A DNA stretch of 64,000 bases. Origin: CAVLCC01 sp963661535 (GTDB taxonomy: Bacteria; Actinomycetota; Coriobacteriia; Coriobacteriales; CADBOM01). Of this stretch, positions 44,660 to 54,325 are shown in pieces. The DNA lies in NCBI GenBank assembly GCA_963661535.1, contig CAVLCC010000001.1, positions 10,534 through 74,533 of the forward strand, given 5' to 3'. Below the pieces are notes generated by a model. The model was not told the origin of the DNA. It saw only the letters and a list, made by a program, of their open reading frames with translations, and searched no databases. Position 1 is the first letter of the stretch. Each line of letters starts with the position of its first letter. The position numbers and the translations under genes were made by a program.

Positions 44660-46458
44660 TACTCGTCTACCTGCAAAATTGCCATAAAGGCTTCTTGTGG
44701 AATTTCAACGTTGCCAATTGCTTTCATGCGCTTTTTGCCAGCTTTTTGTTTCTCTAACAACTTGCGTTTGCGCGAGATATCACCGCCATAGCATTTGGCC
44801 AAAACATCTTTGCGCTTTGCTTTAACATTTGTGCGAGCAATTACACGCCCTCCAATTGCAGCCTGAATTGGCACCTCAAACAACTGCCTAGGAATAACCT
44901 CTTTGAGTTTGCTTGCCAAACTGCTGCCTCGCCCATAAGCTTTGTCTTTGTGAATAATAAAGCTAAGCGCGTCAACCGGCTTGCCAGAAATCAAAATCTC
45001 TAGTTTCACAAGATCAGAGGGCTCATATCCTTTGAACTCATAGTCTAGCGTTGCATATCCCTTGGTGCGGCTTTTGAGCTTGTCAAAAAAGTCAAGAATA
45101 AGCTCCGAAAGCGGAATAGTTAGCTTGAGCTCAACAGTATTCGTTGAGAGATACTGCATGTTGTCAACCGTTGCTCGGTGGTCTATAGACACTTCCATAA
45201 CTGCCCCCACATAATCGGGAGGAACCAGCACCGATGCAGATAAAAATGGCTCTTCAATATGGTCAATTGAAGCCGGATCCGGATAATCTTTTGGAGAGTG
45301 AATTTGGATCATCTCCCCATCTTTTAGATACACCTTATATTCAACGCTTGGAGCCGTTGCAATTAGGTCTAACCCGAACTCACGCTCGAGCCTCTCTTTT
45401 ACGACCTCCATATGGAGCAGTCCTAAAAAGCCGACCCTAAAGCCAAAGCCCAACGCATGCGAGTTTTCTGGCTCATAAACCAAGGCAGCATCGTTTAATG
45501 AAAGCTTATCTAGGGCATCGCGCATGGCATTATACTGATCTCCCTCTATAGGGAAAAAGCCCGCATATACCATGGGTTTTACGTCTCTATATCCAGCTAG
45601 AGGCTCACTTGCGCCATGTTTAGCAAGCGTAATTGTATCTCCAACTTTTACTTGAGACGGGTCTTTTAGACCAGTAACAATATATCCAACTTCGCCAATT
45701 CCTAGGGTCTCGCAAGAAGTCTCGTTCGGAGTGCGCACACCCACGTCTTCTGATAAAGCGGTTACGCCAGTTGCCATCATATATATTTGTTGACCGCGCT
45801 TGATTTCTCCGTCCACAATGCGCACAAGAGCTACAACACCACGGTAAGGATCAAAATACGAGTCGAAGATTAGAGCTTTTAGCGGCGCATCTGGGTCACC
45901 CTTAGGTGCAGGAATTTGATACACAATTGCCTCTAATAAATCATGAATACCAACACCCGTTTTACCAGATGCCAGCACTGCATCTTCTGCAGGAATTGCC
46001 AAGCCCTCCTCAATCTCTGCACGAACTCGCTCGGGATCTGCTGCTGGCAAATCAATTTTATTAATCAGAGGAATTATCTCGAGATTTGCATTCATCGCCA
46101 TTGAAGCATTTGCAACTGTTTGCGCCTGCACGCCTTGGGTGGAATCTACAACCAGCACAGCCCCCTCGCATGCAGCAAGCGAGCGCGAAACCTCATAGGC
46201 AAAGTCAACGTGCCCTGGGGTGTCGATAAGATTTAGATGATAAACTTGACCGTCGTCTGCCTCATAAATTATCCGAACTGGCTGCGACTTAATTGTGATG
46301 CCACGCTCCCTCTCGATATCCATAGAGTCGAGCATTTGTTCCACCATATCTCGCTCAGCCACAGTTCCTGTAGACTGCAAAATGCGATCGGCAATCGTGG
46401 ATTTTCCATGGTCAATATGCGCGATGATCGAAAAATTTCTAATGTGTTGTGAATCCAT
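44659..46458 (-). CDS. lepA: Elongation factor 4 (LepA)
   Basis: 599 residues. Translational GTPase: P-loop AHIDHGKST, switch region ERERGITIKSQ, DTPGHVDF, NKIDLPAA, and the LepA-specific C-terminal domain (VKAKRKDVLAKCYGGDISRKRKLLEKQK). It back-translocates or remodels stalled ribosomes. The length is typical. It heads the lepA-dus-hemW run. The 186 bases upstream, toward the toxin gene, show nothing I can name. Confidence 0.97.
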   Translation of the reverse strand: MDSQHIRNFSIIAHIDHGKSTIADRILQSTGTVAERDMVEQMLDSMDIERERGITIKSQPVRIIYEADDGQVYHLNLIDTPGHVDFAYEVSRSLAACEGAVLVVDSTQGVQAQTVANASMAMNANLEIIPLINKIDLPAADPERVRAEIEEGLAIPAEDAVLASGKTGVGIHDLLEAIVYQIPAPKGDPDAPLKALIFDSYFDPYRGVVALVRIVDGEIKRGQQIYMMATGVTALSEDVGVRTPNETSCETLGIGEVGYIVTGLKDPSQVKVGDTITLAKHGASEPLAGYRDVKPMVYAGFFPIEGDQYNAMRDALDKLSLNDAALVYEPENSHALGFGFRVGFLGLLHMEVVKERLEREFGLDLIATAPSVEYKVYLKDGEMIQIHSPKDYPDPASIDHIEEPFLSASVLVPPDYVGAVMEVSIDHRATVDNMQYLSTNTVELKLTIPLSELILDFFDKLKSRTKGYATLDYEFKGYEPSDLVKLEILISGKPVDALSFIIHKDKAYGRGSSLASKLKEVIPRQLFEVPIQAAIGGRVIARTNVKAKRKDVLAKCYGGDISRKRKLLEKQKAGKKRMKAIGNVEIPQEAFMAILQVDE

Positions 46459-46644
46459 ATTTCAATATTAGTGCATTGAGTTGCAAATTACAAAAGCGCA
46501 TATGCCCGAAGTCGGCAAAAAGTTTGGAGGTGTTAGAGTGGCGAGCGTTCGTTAAGAATTTATGGATAAATGATCGCCAGCACTATCAAGAAACTATTTG
46601 AATTTTTGCATTTTGCAAAGCAATACTAAGTCGGCATTTAAATG

Positions 46645-46935
46645 TTACATTTTGGGAATATTCGTATAGATGTCTTGTCGATGGCCAACTCGAACATCTT
46701 CAACTATAAGTTTATCTTCTTTAATTGAAGTTAAAAGTCGATATGATCCAACTCGAAATCTCCAGCCTAACTTGGCCCCTTCTAATTTCTTGCATCCCTT
46801 AATCTCCTTTGGATTTTTGCAGCCCTCTAGATTATCACTTACCCATTTATAAATTAAAACTTGCTGTTTTTTTGGAAGTTTTTGTAACTGTTTAACCGCC
46901 TTGTTTGTCCATATTACGCTGTATGCGCTACTCAT
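46645..46935 (-). CDS. RelE/ParE-family toxin
   Basis: 96 residues whose ATG overlaps the antitoxin stop (ATGA). Sequence features typical of RelE toxins: YSVIWTNKAVKQLQKLPK at the start, NPKEIKGCKKLEG, then RFRVGSYRLLTSI and a C-terminal VRVGHRQDIY with an arginine-histidine core. RelE toxins cut mRNA on the ribosome. With the antitoxin gene upstream it forms a standard type II module. Confidence 0.9.
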   Translation of the reverse strand: MSSAYSVIWTNKAVKQLQKLPKKQQVLIYKWVSDNLEGCKNPKEIKGCKKLEGAKLGWRFRVGSYRLLTSIKEDKLIVEDVRVGHRQDIYTNIPKM

Positions 46936-47150
46936 TTATAAATCATATCCTTAACTTCATCCATTGAATAGCGTATACCATCATCTTCTTGGATAGCTTC
47001 GTTGTATGCTTGCACATCAGCCATATCCTCGATTTTCTCCAAGACAGCATTCCTTACAAATTCAGAAAAAGTTACTCCCTCAAATGCAGCGCAATTTTGC
47101 ACCCAGCTTTTTTCTTCAGGCTTCCATCTAATTGCAGTAGATGTCGACAT
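46932..47150 (-). CDS. RelB-like ribbon-helix-helix antitoxin
   Basis: 72 residues from ATG 47150, with AAGGAGG eight bases upstream; the longer open frame from 47231 reads through a leader. STAIRWKPEEKSWVQNCAAF has the strand-helix-helix pattern of a DNA-binding antitoxin, followed by a C-terminal toxin-wrapping part (EDDGIRYSMDEVKDMIYK). It should neutralise the RelE toxin and autoregulate the pair. Confidence 0.85.
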   Translation of the reverse strand: MSTSTAIRWKPEEKSWVQNCAAFEGVTFSEFVRNAVLEKIEDMADVQAYNEAIQEDDGIRYSMDEVKDMIYK

Positions 47151-47292
47151 ATCTAAATCCTCCTTAAAATTTCCAGCGAATATCTGTATCACATTGTAGC
47201 ACATATTAAAAATCACTAAACCATAAATCATACTAAACGCTCAGATAGTTTTAAACTTGAACATTGTCTGCCTAATACCAGCTAATTGCTTA

Positions 47293-47327
47293 AGATACTC
47301 ATGAGTAGTATACTCATGAGTATCTTA
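47293..47327. promoter_or_regulatory. Perfect 16-bp inverted repeat ahead of the DUF234 ATPase gene
   Basis: AAGATACTCATGAGTA and TACTCATGAGTATCTT are exact reverse complements separated by GTA. Inside, the self-palindrome TACTCATGAGTA appears twice, 15 bases apart. It lies 16 bases before the start codon, followed by ATTTTTT and then the ribosome site GGAGG. It can be a double operator or an attenuator hairpin. Confidence 0.85.
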
Positions 47328-47343
47328 TTTTTTGGAGGTCAAA

Positions 47344-48753
47344 ATGTTTGTAGCTCGAGAAAAAGAACTTGAAGTTTTGCAAAATATGTTTGAGAAGAAA
47401 ATGTTTCAAATGGCGGTTGTTTATGGCAGAAGACGTGTAGGCAAAACCGCGTTATTAGAACATTTTTCAAAGGATAAGCCAACTCTTTTCTTTACAGCAA
47501 GAGAACAGAGTTCTAAAGGGAATTTAAAAGACTTCTCAGATCAAATTGCCAAATTCTTTGAACTTCCGTCCGAACTACCTCCGTTTCAAACATGGTCTGA
47601 TGCGTTTACTTTTATTGCAACTAAAGCGAGCGAGTTCAAAGATCCCATGTTGCTAATTTTTGACGAGTTTCCATATGCCGCTGCAACTGAGCCATCACTT
47701 CCATCAACTTTGCAAGTAGCACTAGATCATGAATTTAAGAACACAAATATACTTATGGTGCTTTGCGGAAGCAATGAGGGCTTTATGGAGAACAGAGTTC
47801 TTGGACGCAAAAGTCCACTTTATGGCAGAAGAAATGCGCAAATTCGTATGCATCCCTTTGACTATTATGATGCAGCAAAGATGCTACCCAAACTAAATGC
47901 TGAGCAGTTAATTTGCTATTATTCAACTTTTGGAGGTACTCCATACTATCTTGCACAAATAGATCAATCACTTAGCTACAAAGAAAATGTTACCCAACTT
48001 TTCTTTAGTATGTACGGATTGCTTTATGAAGAACCGCTAATGTTTTTGCGTCAGGAACTAAGAGAGCCTGCTTTATATAACTCAATTTTGGGAGCAATAG
48101 CTTCGGGGAGTACTAAACCCAAACAAATAGCAGAACGTTCGGGGGTCGCTTACAACTCAATATCCAAATATTTAAAAACACTTGAAGCTTTGGGCATTGT
48201 TGAAAAAATTGTTCCACTAGGTCAGAATCCACAAAATTCAAGAAAAGGAATTTATCGTCTTAGTGAACCTTTTTTTGCATACTGGTATCGTTTCGTAGCA
48301 CCCAATCTAGGTGCTATTGAAAGCGGAGCTGGCACACAAGTTGCTAAAGCATATGCTTTTGGAGATACACTCGCTATCTATATTGGAATGCAATTTGAAA
48401 AAATTTGCAAACAGTGGCTTATTCGCCAAAACAACAGTGATAAGTTGGGATTTTTGGCATCTGAATTTGGTAAATGGTGGGGTGGTGATCCAGAAATTCG
48501 TGAAGAAGTTGATATAGATATCATTGCAGGCAACAAACTAACTAAAGAAGCTTTGTTTTGCGAGTGCAAGTGGAGAAATTCGTTTAACGAAACACAAACT
48601 TTGGAGGTTTTGAAGCAAAGATCTAAATTGGTACCGAGTTATACAAAAAACAAGTTCATAATTTTTAGCAAGAAGCCTGTTAGCAATACAACATACAACA
48701 AATATGAGGCGTTTGATGATGTTAGATTTGTTTGTGCCGAGGAGTTATTTTAG
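47344..48753 (+). CDS. Archaeal-type ATPase with DUF234 C-terminus
   Basis: 469 residues from ATG 47344 with GGAGG upstream. Walker A GRRRVGKT, Walker B MLLIFDEFPYA, a sensor-like VLCGSNEGFM, a winged-helix middle (SGVAYNSISKYLKTLEALGIV), then a DUF234 end with a nuclease-like pattern EVDIDIIAG ... ALFCECKWRN. It belongs to the ATPase_2/DUF234 group, of unsettled role. It is a different branch from the DUF4143 ATPase at 33 kb but with the same general plan of ATPase plus PD-(D/E)xK-like tail. Confidence 0.87.
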   Translation: MFVAREKELEVLQNMFEKKMFQMAVVYGRRRVGKTALLEHFSKDKPTLFFTAREQSSKGNLKDFSDQIAKFFELPSELPPFQTWSDAFTFIATKASEFKDPMLLIFDEFPYAAATEPSLPSTLQVALDHEFKNTNILMVLCGSNEGFMENRVLGRKSPLYGRRNAQIRMHPFDYYDAAKMLPKLNAEQLICYYSTFGGTPYYLAQIDQSLSYKENVTQLFFSMYGLLYEEPLMFLRQELREPALYNSILGAIASGSTKPKQIAERSGVAYNSISKYLKTLEALGIVEKIVPLGQNPQNSRKGIYRLSEPFFAYWYRFVAPNLGAIESGAGTQVAKAYAFGDTLAIYIGMQFEKICKQWLIRQNNSDKLGFLASEFGKWWGGDPEIREEVDIDIIAGNKLTKEALFCECKWRNSFNETQTLEVLKQRSKLVPSYTKNKFIIFSKKPVSNTTYNKYEAFDDVRFVCAEELF

Positions 48754-48792
48754 CTCGGAATATTTGTGCGAATATGGGCTATCATATGGAAC

Positions 48793-50217
48793 ATGAACGA
48801 GAAAAATTCTACAGATAACCAGTATGCATTTGCGTTAAAGGTAGTTGATCTGGCGAAAGCTCAGATTGTGGCTGACAATCACTTTTTGTCTGCCGCCATA
48901 GGTCAGCTAAAACCTGCACAGGCAAACCTTGAGTCCAAAGCGAGCGATGATGCGCAAAACCTAGCCCCTTGCGCCTTTGCCACCGATGCAAAAACTCTAT
49001 ACATCGACTCGGCAAATCTTATCGAGAGTTTTGTACAAACAGAGAAGCCGCCTGCTAAAGATTTGCTGCATACCATCTTACACTGCGTGTTTATGCATCC
49101 ATTTGTTGATACAAACATAAGACAAGACGATTGGAACCTTGCGTGCGACATATCGTGCGAACTAATAGTTTCGCAAATCTGTTCGCCAAGAAAGGGCACG
49201 AGGGGGTCAGATATCGACCATGCGTTTAAAAAGGTCGCTTCAAAAATAACTGAATCAGTGTCTTCTATAACAACAGAAAAAATCTATGCAGCGCTAAGGG
49301 ACGGGCTCTTTGACGGAGAAAAACAAACATGGGAGCAGCTTTTTAGGATAGATGACCACAGGTTTTGGTACAGAGGCACGCCTAATAGCCTACCGCCAAT
49401 AAACGGGAGCAAAAGCAATCCATCCAATAATCTACAGGCTGAGCTTAAAGATAACTGGAGACGCGTTGGCAAATCGATGAATGTAAATCTAAAAACCTTC
49501 TCCAAAAAATTTGGAGACAAACTAGGGGGTCTCCTACAAGCACTCGATCAAACAGATAAGCCGGTTGTTGACTACAAGGAGTTTTTGCGCAAATTTGCAA
49601 TACCCACAGAGGTTATGAAGCTCTCAGACGATGAGTTTGATACGATTTTTTATACCTACGGTCTAACTTTATATAAAAACATGCCGCTAGTTGAGCCGCT
49701 AGAATACAGAGTTGATAAAAGAGTGCGTGAGTTTGTGATTGCCATCGACACATCGGGTTCTGTTTATGATGACCAAGTTAGAGATTTTGTGGCATTTACT
49801 TATAGCATGCTTAAATCTAGCGAGTCTTTTGATAATAAAGTTAGAATTAAGATTATTCAGTGCGATACAGAAATTCAGCATATAGATGATCTAAATTCTT
49901 TAGATGAACTGCGCAAATGGTGTAAAACTATGCAAATATATGGCGGCGGAGGGACTGATTTTAGTCCGGTATTTAAACGTGTAGATCTTATGCTCAAACA
50001 AGGCGAGCTAAAAGATCTAGGGGGTCTGATTTATCTTACTGATGGATATGGCACTTATCCTAACTATGTTCCAAAATATAAGAGTGCATTTGTGTTTTGC
50101 GATCAAAATCATGATGAAAGCTCAGTTCCCCCATGGGCAATGCGTGTTTTTATCAACACAAACAACATGAGTTCTATAAGTTGGCGCGATACAATCAAAA
50201 GTATGGAAAGCAAATAA
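48793..50217 (+). CDS. VWA-domain / metallopeptidase-like protein (DUF2201 family)
   Basis: About 474 residues from ATG 48793 (weak ribosome site). The N-terminal half is the putative peptidase-like domain with HTILHCVFMH around residues 93-102, where the Glu of a classical HExxH is Thr. The C-terminal half is a von Willebrand A-like domain with a MIDAS start FVIAIDTSGSVYDD (near residue 318) and a later GGGGTDFSPVF. Such proteins work with MoxR ATPases in metal insertion or protein remodelling. Its MoxR partner is the next gene, 55 bases downstream. Confidence 0.85.
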   Translation: MNEKNSTDNQYAFALKVVDLAKAQIVADNHFLSAAIGQLKPAQANLESKASDDAQNLAPCAFATDAKTLYIDSANLIESFVQTEKPPAKDLLHTILHCVFMHPFVDTNIRQDDWNLACDISCELIVSQICSPRKGTRGSDIDHAFKKVASKITESVSSITTEKIYAALRDGLFDGEKQTWEQLFRIDDHRFWYRGTPNSLPPINGSKSNPSNNLQAELKDNWRRVGKSMNVNLKTFSKKFGDKLGGLLQALDQTDKPVVDYKEFLRKFAIPTEVMKLSDDEFDTIFYTYGLTLYKNMPLVEPLEYRVDKRVREFVIAIDTSGSVYDDQVRDFVAFTYSMLKSSESFDNKVRIKIIQCDTEIQHIDDLNSLDELRKWCKTMQIYGGGGTDFSPVFKRVDLMLKQGELKDLGGLIYLTDGYGTYPNYVPKYKSAFVFCDQNHDESSVPPWAMRVFINTNNMSSISWRDTIKSMESK

Positions 50218-50272
50218 TCTGGAATAGCAAGACAATACCACGAACCACAAAAATAACGAAACAAGGACGAAA

Positions 50273-51934
50273 ATGAATATCAAACAAGCAACAGAACAGA
50301 TAGAAGGAGCCATAGAAGCTTATCTTCTCAAAGACAATAGGGGTCTGTATAAAATTCCTCCCCATATGCAGCGTCCGATTATAATGCTAGGTCCTCCAGG
50401 CGTGGGCAAAACAGCAATAGTCTCACAAATTGCAGATCGTATGGGACTAAACTTTGTTTCTTATTCAATAACGCATCACACTAGACAAAGTGCACTAGGG
50501 CTGCCCTTTATAGAGCAAAAAACTTTTGGAGGGCAAGAATACAGCATCTCAGAATATACAATGTCTGAAATTATTGCTGCTGTGTATAGTGCCATAGAGG
50601 CGTCTGGAGTAGATGAGGGGGTCTTATTTTTAGACGAGGTAAACTGCGTTTCTGAAACCTTGGCTCCTGCGATGCTTCAGTTCTTGCAATATAAAACGTT
50701 TGGACAGCACAAGCTTCCTACGGGTTGGGTTATTGTTACAGCTGGAAATCCTCCAGAATACAACCGCTCTGCACGCGAGTTTGACCCCGCAATGATGGAT
50801 AGGCTCAAAAAAATAAACGTAGAGCCCAGCCTCAAAGTTTGGCAGGAGTATGCGCAAACACGCGGGCTACATCCAGCGGTTTTAACATACCTAGATAGCA
50901 AACCTGGCAACTTCTATAGCGTTAATGCCGACGTTAGCGGGACCAAAATTGTAACTGCTCGAGGCTGGGAAGATCTCTCTAGAATGCTTGCAGCTTATGA
51001 GTCTATAGGGCGCAGCGCAGATGTGGAGCTGGTTGAGCAGTATATTCAAGACAAAAATACGGCCGAGGATTTTGCCCTCTACTATGATTTGTTTTGCAAA
51101 TACAGCGATGACTATAAAGTTAGAGAAATTATGTTGGGCAAAGTTGCAGACTCTATTAAAACGCGAGCCAAAGATGCGGCTTTTGACGAACGTGTTGCCT
51201 TAGTTGGGCTTTTGATTGATGCAATTTGTGGGGATGTTCGCGAGGTGATGATTGGTGAGGCTGCCCTGCGTGATGTGCGCGATGATGTGTTGGAGTTAAG
51301 ACTTAAGCTAGACTCTATGAGCGCAGCAGGGCTAGATGGCACACCAGCTAGTGCAAGTGGCAGCTTGAACAACAGTGCCAATGCTAGCAATAGCGAAAAC
51401 GCCAGTGACAGCACCAGCGCAAATGTAAACGCCGACACAACCAATCCCTCGAACCCCCCAAATCTCACGAGCCCCATCGAAGCAAAAATCAAGGAGCTTA
51501 AAACCACGCCTGAAGTGCGAAAACAGTCATCATCAGCTGCAGACAAACAACAAGTAAAAGCCCAAAGACTTGCAATATTATCTAAGCTACAAACCACCCT
51601 ATCAGCTTATCTAACTGCAGGCAGTACAGAGAGCAAGCCCCCAAATGCATTTGATGCAATCAAGGCAACTTTCAACAGCGAATGCTCACTTCAGATCGAA
51701 AATGCAAAAAAATGCTCCGCGCAGCTCGATAACATCATGCACTTTTTAACCGACGTTTATGGAGACGGTCAAGAAACACTCATCTTTATAACCAAAATCT
51801 CAACAGATCCAACCTTTATGAAATTTGCAAGCGAACATGCAAGCGACGATTATCTAAAACACAACAAAGATTTGCTGTTCTTGGAGCGCGGTATAAGCCT
51901 TTTGCGAGAGGCCAAAAATTTACAGAATTTGTAG
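50273..51934 (+). CDS. MoxR-family AAA+ ATPase
   Basis: 553 residues from ATG 50273 with AAGGACGAAA upstream. Walker A MLGPPGVGKTAI, Walker B VLFLDEVNCV, sensor 1 VIVTAGNPPEYN and the arginine-rich REFDPAMMDRLK are all present in the first ~200 residues. A Ser/Asn/Ala-rich linker (NNSANASNSENASDSTSAN) lies near residues 365-405, before a helical C-terminal domain. It is the partner of the VWA protein. The complex's client is unknown. Confidence 0.9.
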   Translation: MNIKQATEQIEGAIEAYLLKDNRGLYKIPPHMQRPIIMLGPPGVGKTAIVSQIADRMGLNFVSYSITHHTRQSALGLPFIEQKTFGGQEYSISEYTMSEIIAAVYSAIEASGVDEGVLFLDEVNCVSETLAPAMLQFLQYKTFGQHKLPTGWVIVTAGNPPEYNRSAREFDPAMMDRLKKINVEPSLKVWQEYAQTRGLHPAVLTYLDSKPGNFYSVNADVSGTKIVTARGWEDLSRMLAAYESIGRSADVELVEQYIQDKNTAEDFALYYDLFCKYSDDYKVREIMLGKVADSIKTRAKDAAFDERVALVGLLIDAICGDVREVMIGEAALRDVRDDVLELRLKLDSMSAAGLDGTPASASGSLNNSANASNSENASDSTSANVNADTTNPSNPPNLTSPIEAKIKELKTTPEVRKQSSSAADKQQVKAQRLAILSKLQTTLSAYLTAGSTESKPPNAFDAIKATFNSECSLQIENAKKCSAQLDNIMHFLTDVYGDGQETLIFITKISTDPTFMKFASEHASDDYLKHNKDLLFLERGISLLREAKNLQNL

Positions 51935-52140
51935 TTGCGTCAATTCGCGGGTGCTATAGTGCACTCTGCGAGTTGTAACAGATTTAAATATGCACACCAG
52001 TATGCATGTTTTGTTAGGCTTGAACTTAGCAGCGTGAACCCTCATGGGCGAGCGCTTGCTTTGCGTTTGGGCATTTTGCGGGCAGGACAATCGCACCCTT
52101 CCACAATACGCAAATGCCTCATAGTAAAGGATACAAACTT

Positions 52141-53370
52141 ATGGGAAAAATGAACTCTTGGCTCACCTATCCGCAACCTCGACTGGGTGTTATTGGGTTG
52201 TTAATTTTGTTGGTTGCTACCGGTCTGGTTACACCTTTGTCTCTCGACATGTATACACCTGCAATTCCACACATGACGGAGTATTTTAATACCGATGCAT
52301 CAACCGTAAACCTAACTCTTGTTGGATATTTTCTGTTCTTTGCAATTGGTATGCTAATTTTTGGACCTGTTAGCGACAAACGCGGGCGCAAACCAGTATT
52401 TTTAGCAGGCATGACGGTCTATACTCTCGGAAGTGCCTTATGCGCTATGTCTCCAACAATTGAAGCTCTTATTGCATTTAGAATTATGCAAGCAATTGGG
52501 GCGGGTGCTGTAAGTGCAGTTTCTACTGCAGTTGTTAAAGACGCTTTTGATGATGCTAAGCGTGAGCTAGTGCTATCTGTTATGCAAGTTATGTTTATTG
52601 TGGGACCTGTAATTGCACCTGTAGTTGGAGCATTTATCGTACAAGTTGCCGATTGGCGCATGACATTTTGGGTGCTATCGGCAATAGGCGCAATTTGTTT
52701 GGTGCTAATTCTTCTCTATAAAGAAACCCTAGAACCAGCCAACAGATATAAAGGAACTCTAGCTGGCAGCCTCAAAAATCTTGTAGTTGCTGCAAAAGAC
52801 AAAGGCTTTAGCTCCTTTTTGCTGATAGTGAGCTCATTTAACCTTCCATATATGGCTTATATTGCCGCAGCATCGTATATATACATGCAATTTTTTGGTT
52901 TGTCTGAGATTGAGTACAGCTTATGTTTCTCACTAGCAGCACTCTTTGGAGCAGTTGGTCCATTTGTATGGATGATTGCTCAAAAAGTGATGAGCGCTCG
53001 CAAGTTCACAAGCTTGATGATTATTTTGTCTATCATCACAGGCATTGCAATGTTGGTTCTAGGTCAGCTAAGCGCGATGCTGTTCTGTCTAGTGTTCTTG
53101 ATATATACAATTGCCGAATCTTGCATAAGACCATACAGCACAAACATCCTCTTAACACAGCGCGAGGAAGACACTGGCGCTGCATCGTCGCTAATTAACT
53201 TCTCTCAAACCGCCATTGGATGTGTGGGTATGGCTCTAATTGTTTTGCCTTGGCCAAACTACATAATTGGACTAGGCATTATTATGATTGCAACAATGGT
53301 CATAGCTGGTATAGGCTGGATTGCTCTGCTTAAATCCGACATACCTCTAAAGAGGATTAAGGATAAGTAG
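52141..53370 (+). CDS. MFS exporter, Bcr/CflA type
   Basis: About 409 residues from ATG 52141 (AAAGGA nine bases upstream; ATG 52150 is an alternative). Twelve membrane helices. The first loop has GPVSDKRGRKPVFLAG, the MFS motif A, and the start LSLDMYTPAIPHM is typical of the Bcr/CflA drug-proton antiporters. It probably exports an antibiotic or metabolite. It is a single gene; 51935-52140 upstream shows no other coding. Confidence 0.88.
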   Translation: MGKMNSWLTYPQPRLGVIGLLILLVATGLVTPLSLDMYTPAIPHMTEYFNTDASTVNLTLVGYFLFFAIGMLIFGPVSDKRGRKPVFLAGMTVYTLGSALCAMSPTIEALIAFRIMQAIGAGAVSAVSTAVVKDAFDDAKRELVLSVMQVMFIVGPVIAPVVGAFIVQVADWRMTFWVLSAIGAICLVLILLYKETLEPANRYKGTLAGSLKNLVVAAKDKGFSSFLLIVSSFNLPYMAYIAAASYIYMQFFGLSEIEYSLCFSLAALFGAVGPFVWMIAQKVMSARKFTSLMIILSIITGIAMLVLGQLSAMLFCLVFLIYTIAESCIRPYSTNILLTQREEDTGAASSLINFSQTAIGCVGMALIVLPWPNYIIGLGIIMIATMVIAGIGWIALLKSDIPLKRIKDK

Positions 53371-53774
53371 GTTATGGCAGCAGTTGCCTCGGCGGCATAA
53401 ATGCATGGGCTGGTTTTCTTTTTATCATCTAGATTCGCATCTAGGGTATGTATATACAACTTGCACCTGGGTGCGCATTATTTTAAACAAAAAAGATTAA
53501 ACAAATAGTGCTTGCGTTTATACTTTTGTCTAAAATTTTTTTCACTTAGTACATAGTTGAAAAATGAATTGAAAAATATTGAGGTATTGTAACTATTGGT
53601 CTAGTGTTTTATGTGTTCAATAACAGGAAATATTAAGGGTATATAGAATAAAATATAATGCGTGCGCCGTAAGCATGGACTGAATCTTGAATATTATGCA
53701 TTATACCAAAAATTTGAAATCGAACTTTTTTTGATTGCTATAACAATATGCTTTATTTGTTCAATTACTGTAAT
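53371..53774. other. AT-rich gap without a supported gene
   Basis: 404 bases, markedly AT-rich from about 53480 on. A small hairpin (TAGAT / ATCTA near 53429-53442) and GCACC/GGTGC near 53463 are the only structures seen; neither has a T tract long enough to call a terminator with confidence. Composition changes here mark the edge of the accessory module. Confidence 0.6.
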
Positions 53775-54305
53775 CTATTTTATTTGATTACTTCCAAATA
53801 ATTCTTGTTCGATTTCACTAGAAACTGAGTCTAAAACCTGCTCTAGATAAACTTCAGGATTATTGAATGTATGGGCATTGTTTGAATAGTCATCAAGAGT
53901 TTCAAGCAATCTTATTACTGCATGCGAATGGTATCTCAAATCAACTGCTGGTTGTATATAAAAAGATGAAGTAAGTCTATTTTCTTCCTCGGTTAGAATA
54001 TGTACATTCAATACATTATGCTTCCAAAGTTGATAGACGCAATTCGTAATCAATCGACCTATGCTTGGAGCTGTTGTTATTGGTGATATACTTGCATCAC
54101 CATAACATAGTTCGTCAATGCTTTTTCCAAGTGCTTGTGCAATTTTTGCGATACTAGTAAGTCCTGGAAGCTTATTACCATTTTCATAGTCACTCAACTG
54201 CGTTTGAGATATATCTGCCTTTTTTGCTAACATATACTGGGTTAGACCTTGTTCTGCCCTAGCGTTCTTGATATTTCTACCAACAAGGTTTCTATCAATA
54301 TTCAT
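53775..54305 (-). CDS. XRE-family transcriptional regulator
   Basis: 176 residues from ATG 54305 with AGGAG upstream. The N-terminal helix-turn-helix is clear: GRNIKNARAEQGLTQYMLAKKADISQ, written here in parts (NIKNARAEQGLTQ; KADISQTQLSDYENG; LPGLTSIAKIAQALG). The C-terminal ~100 residues are a helical domain I do not recognise. It is divergent from the DUF4417 gene and probably controls that operon and itself. Confidence 0.9.
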   Translation of the reverse strand: MNIDRNLVGRNIKNARAEQGLTQYMLAKKADISQTQLSDYENGNKLPGLTSIAKIAQALGKSIDELCYGDASISPITTAPSIGRLITNCVYQLWKHNVLNVHILTEEENRLTSSFYIQPAVDLRYHSHAVIRLLETLDDYSNNAHTFNNPEVYLEQVLDSVSSEIEQELFGSNQIK

Positions 54306-54325
54306 AGTATATATCTCCTATTTTT

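Noticed and set aside
46645..48753. Treating the RelE pair and the DUF234 ATPase as one system
   Set aside because: They are on opposite strands with separate control regions; only adjacency links them.
53429..53475. Terminator for the Bcr/CflA exporter
   Set aside because: The stems are only 5 bp and no T tract follows closely.
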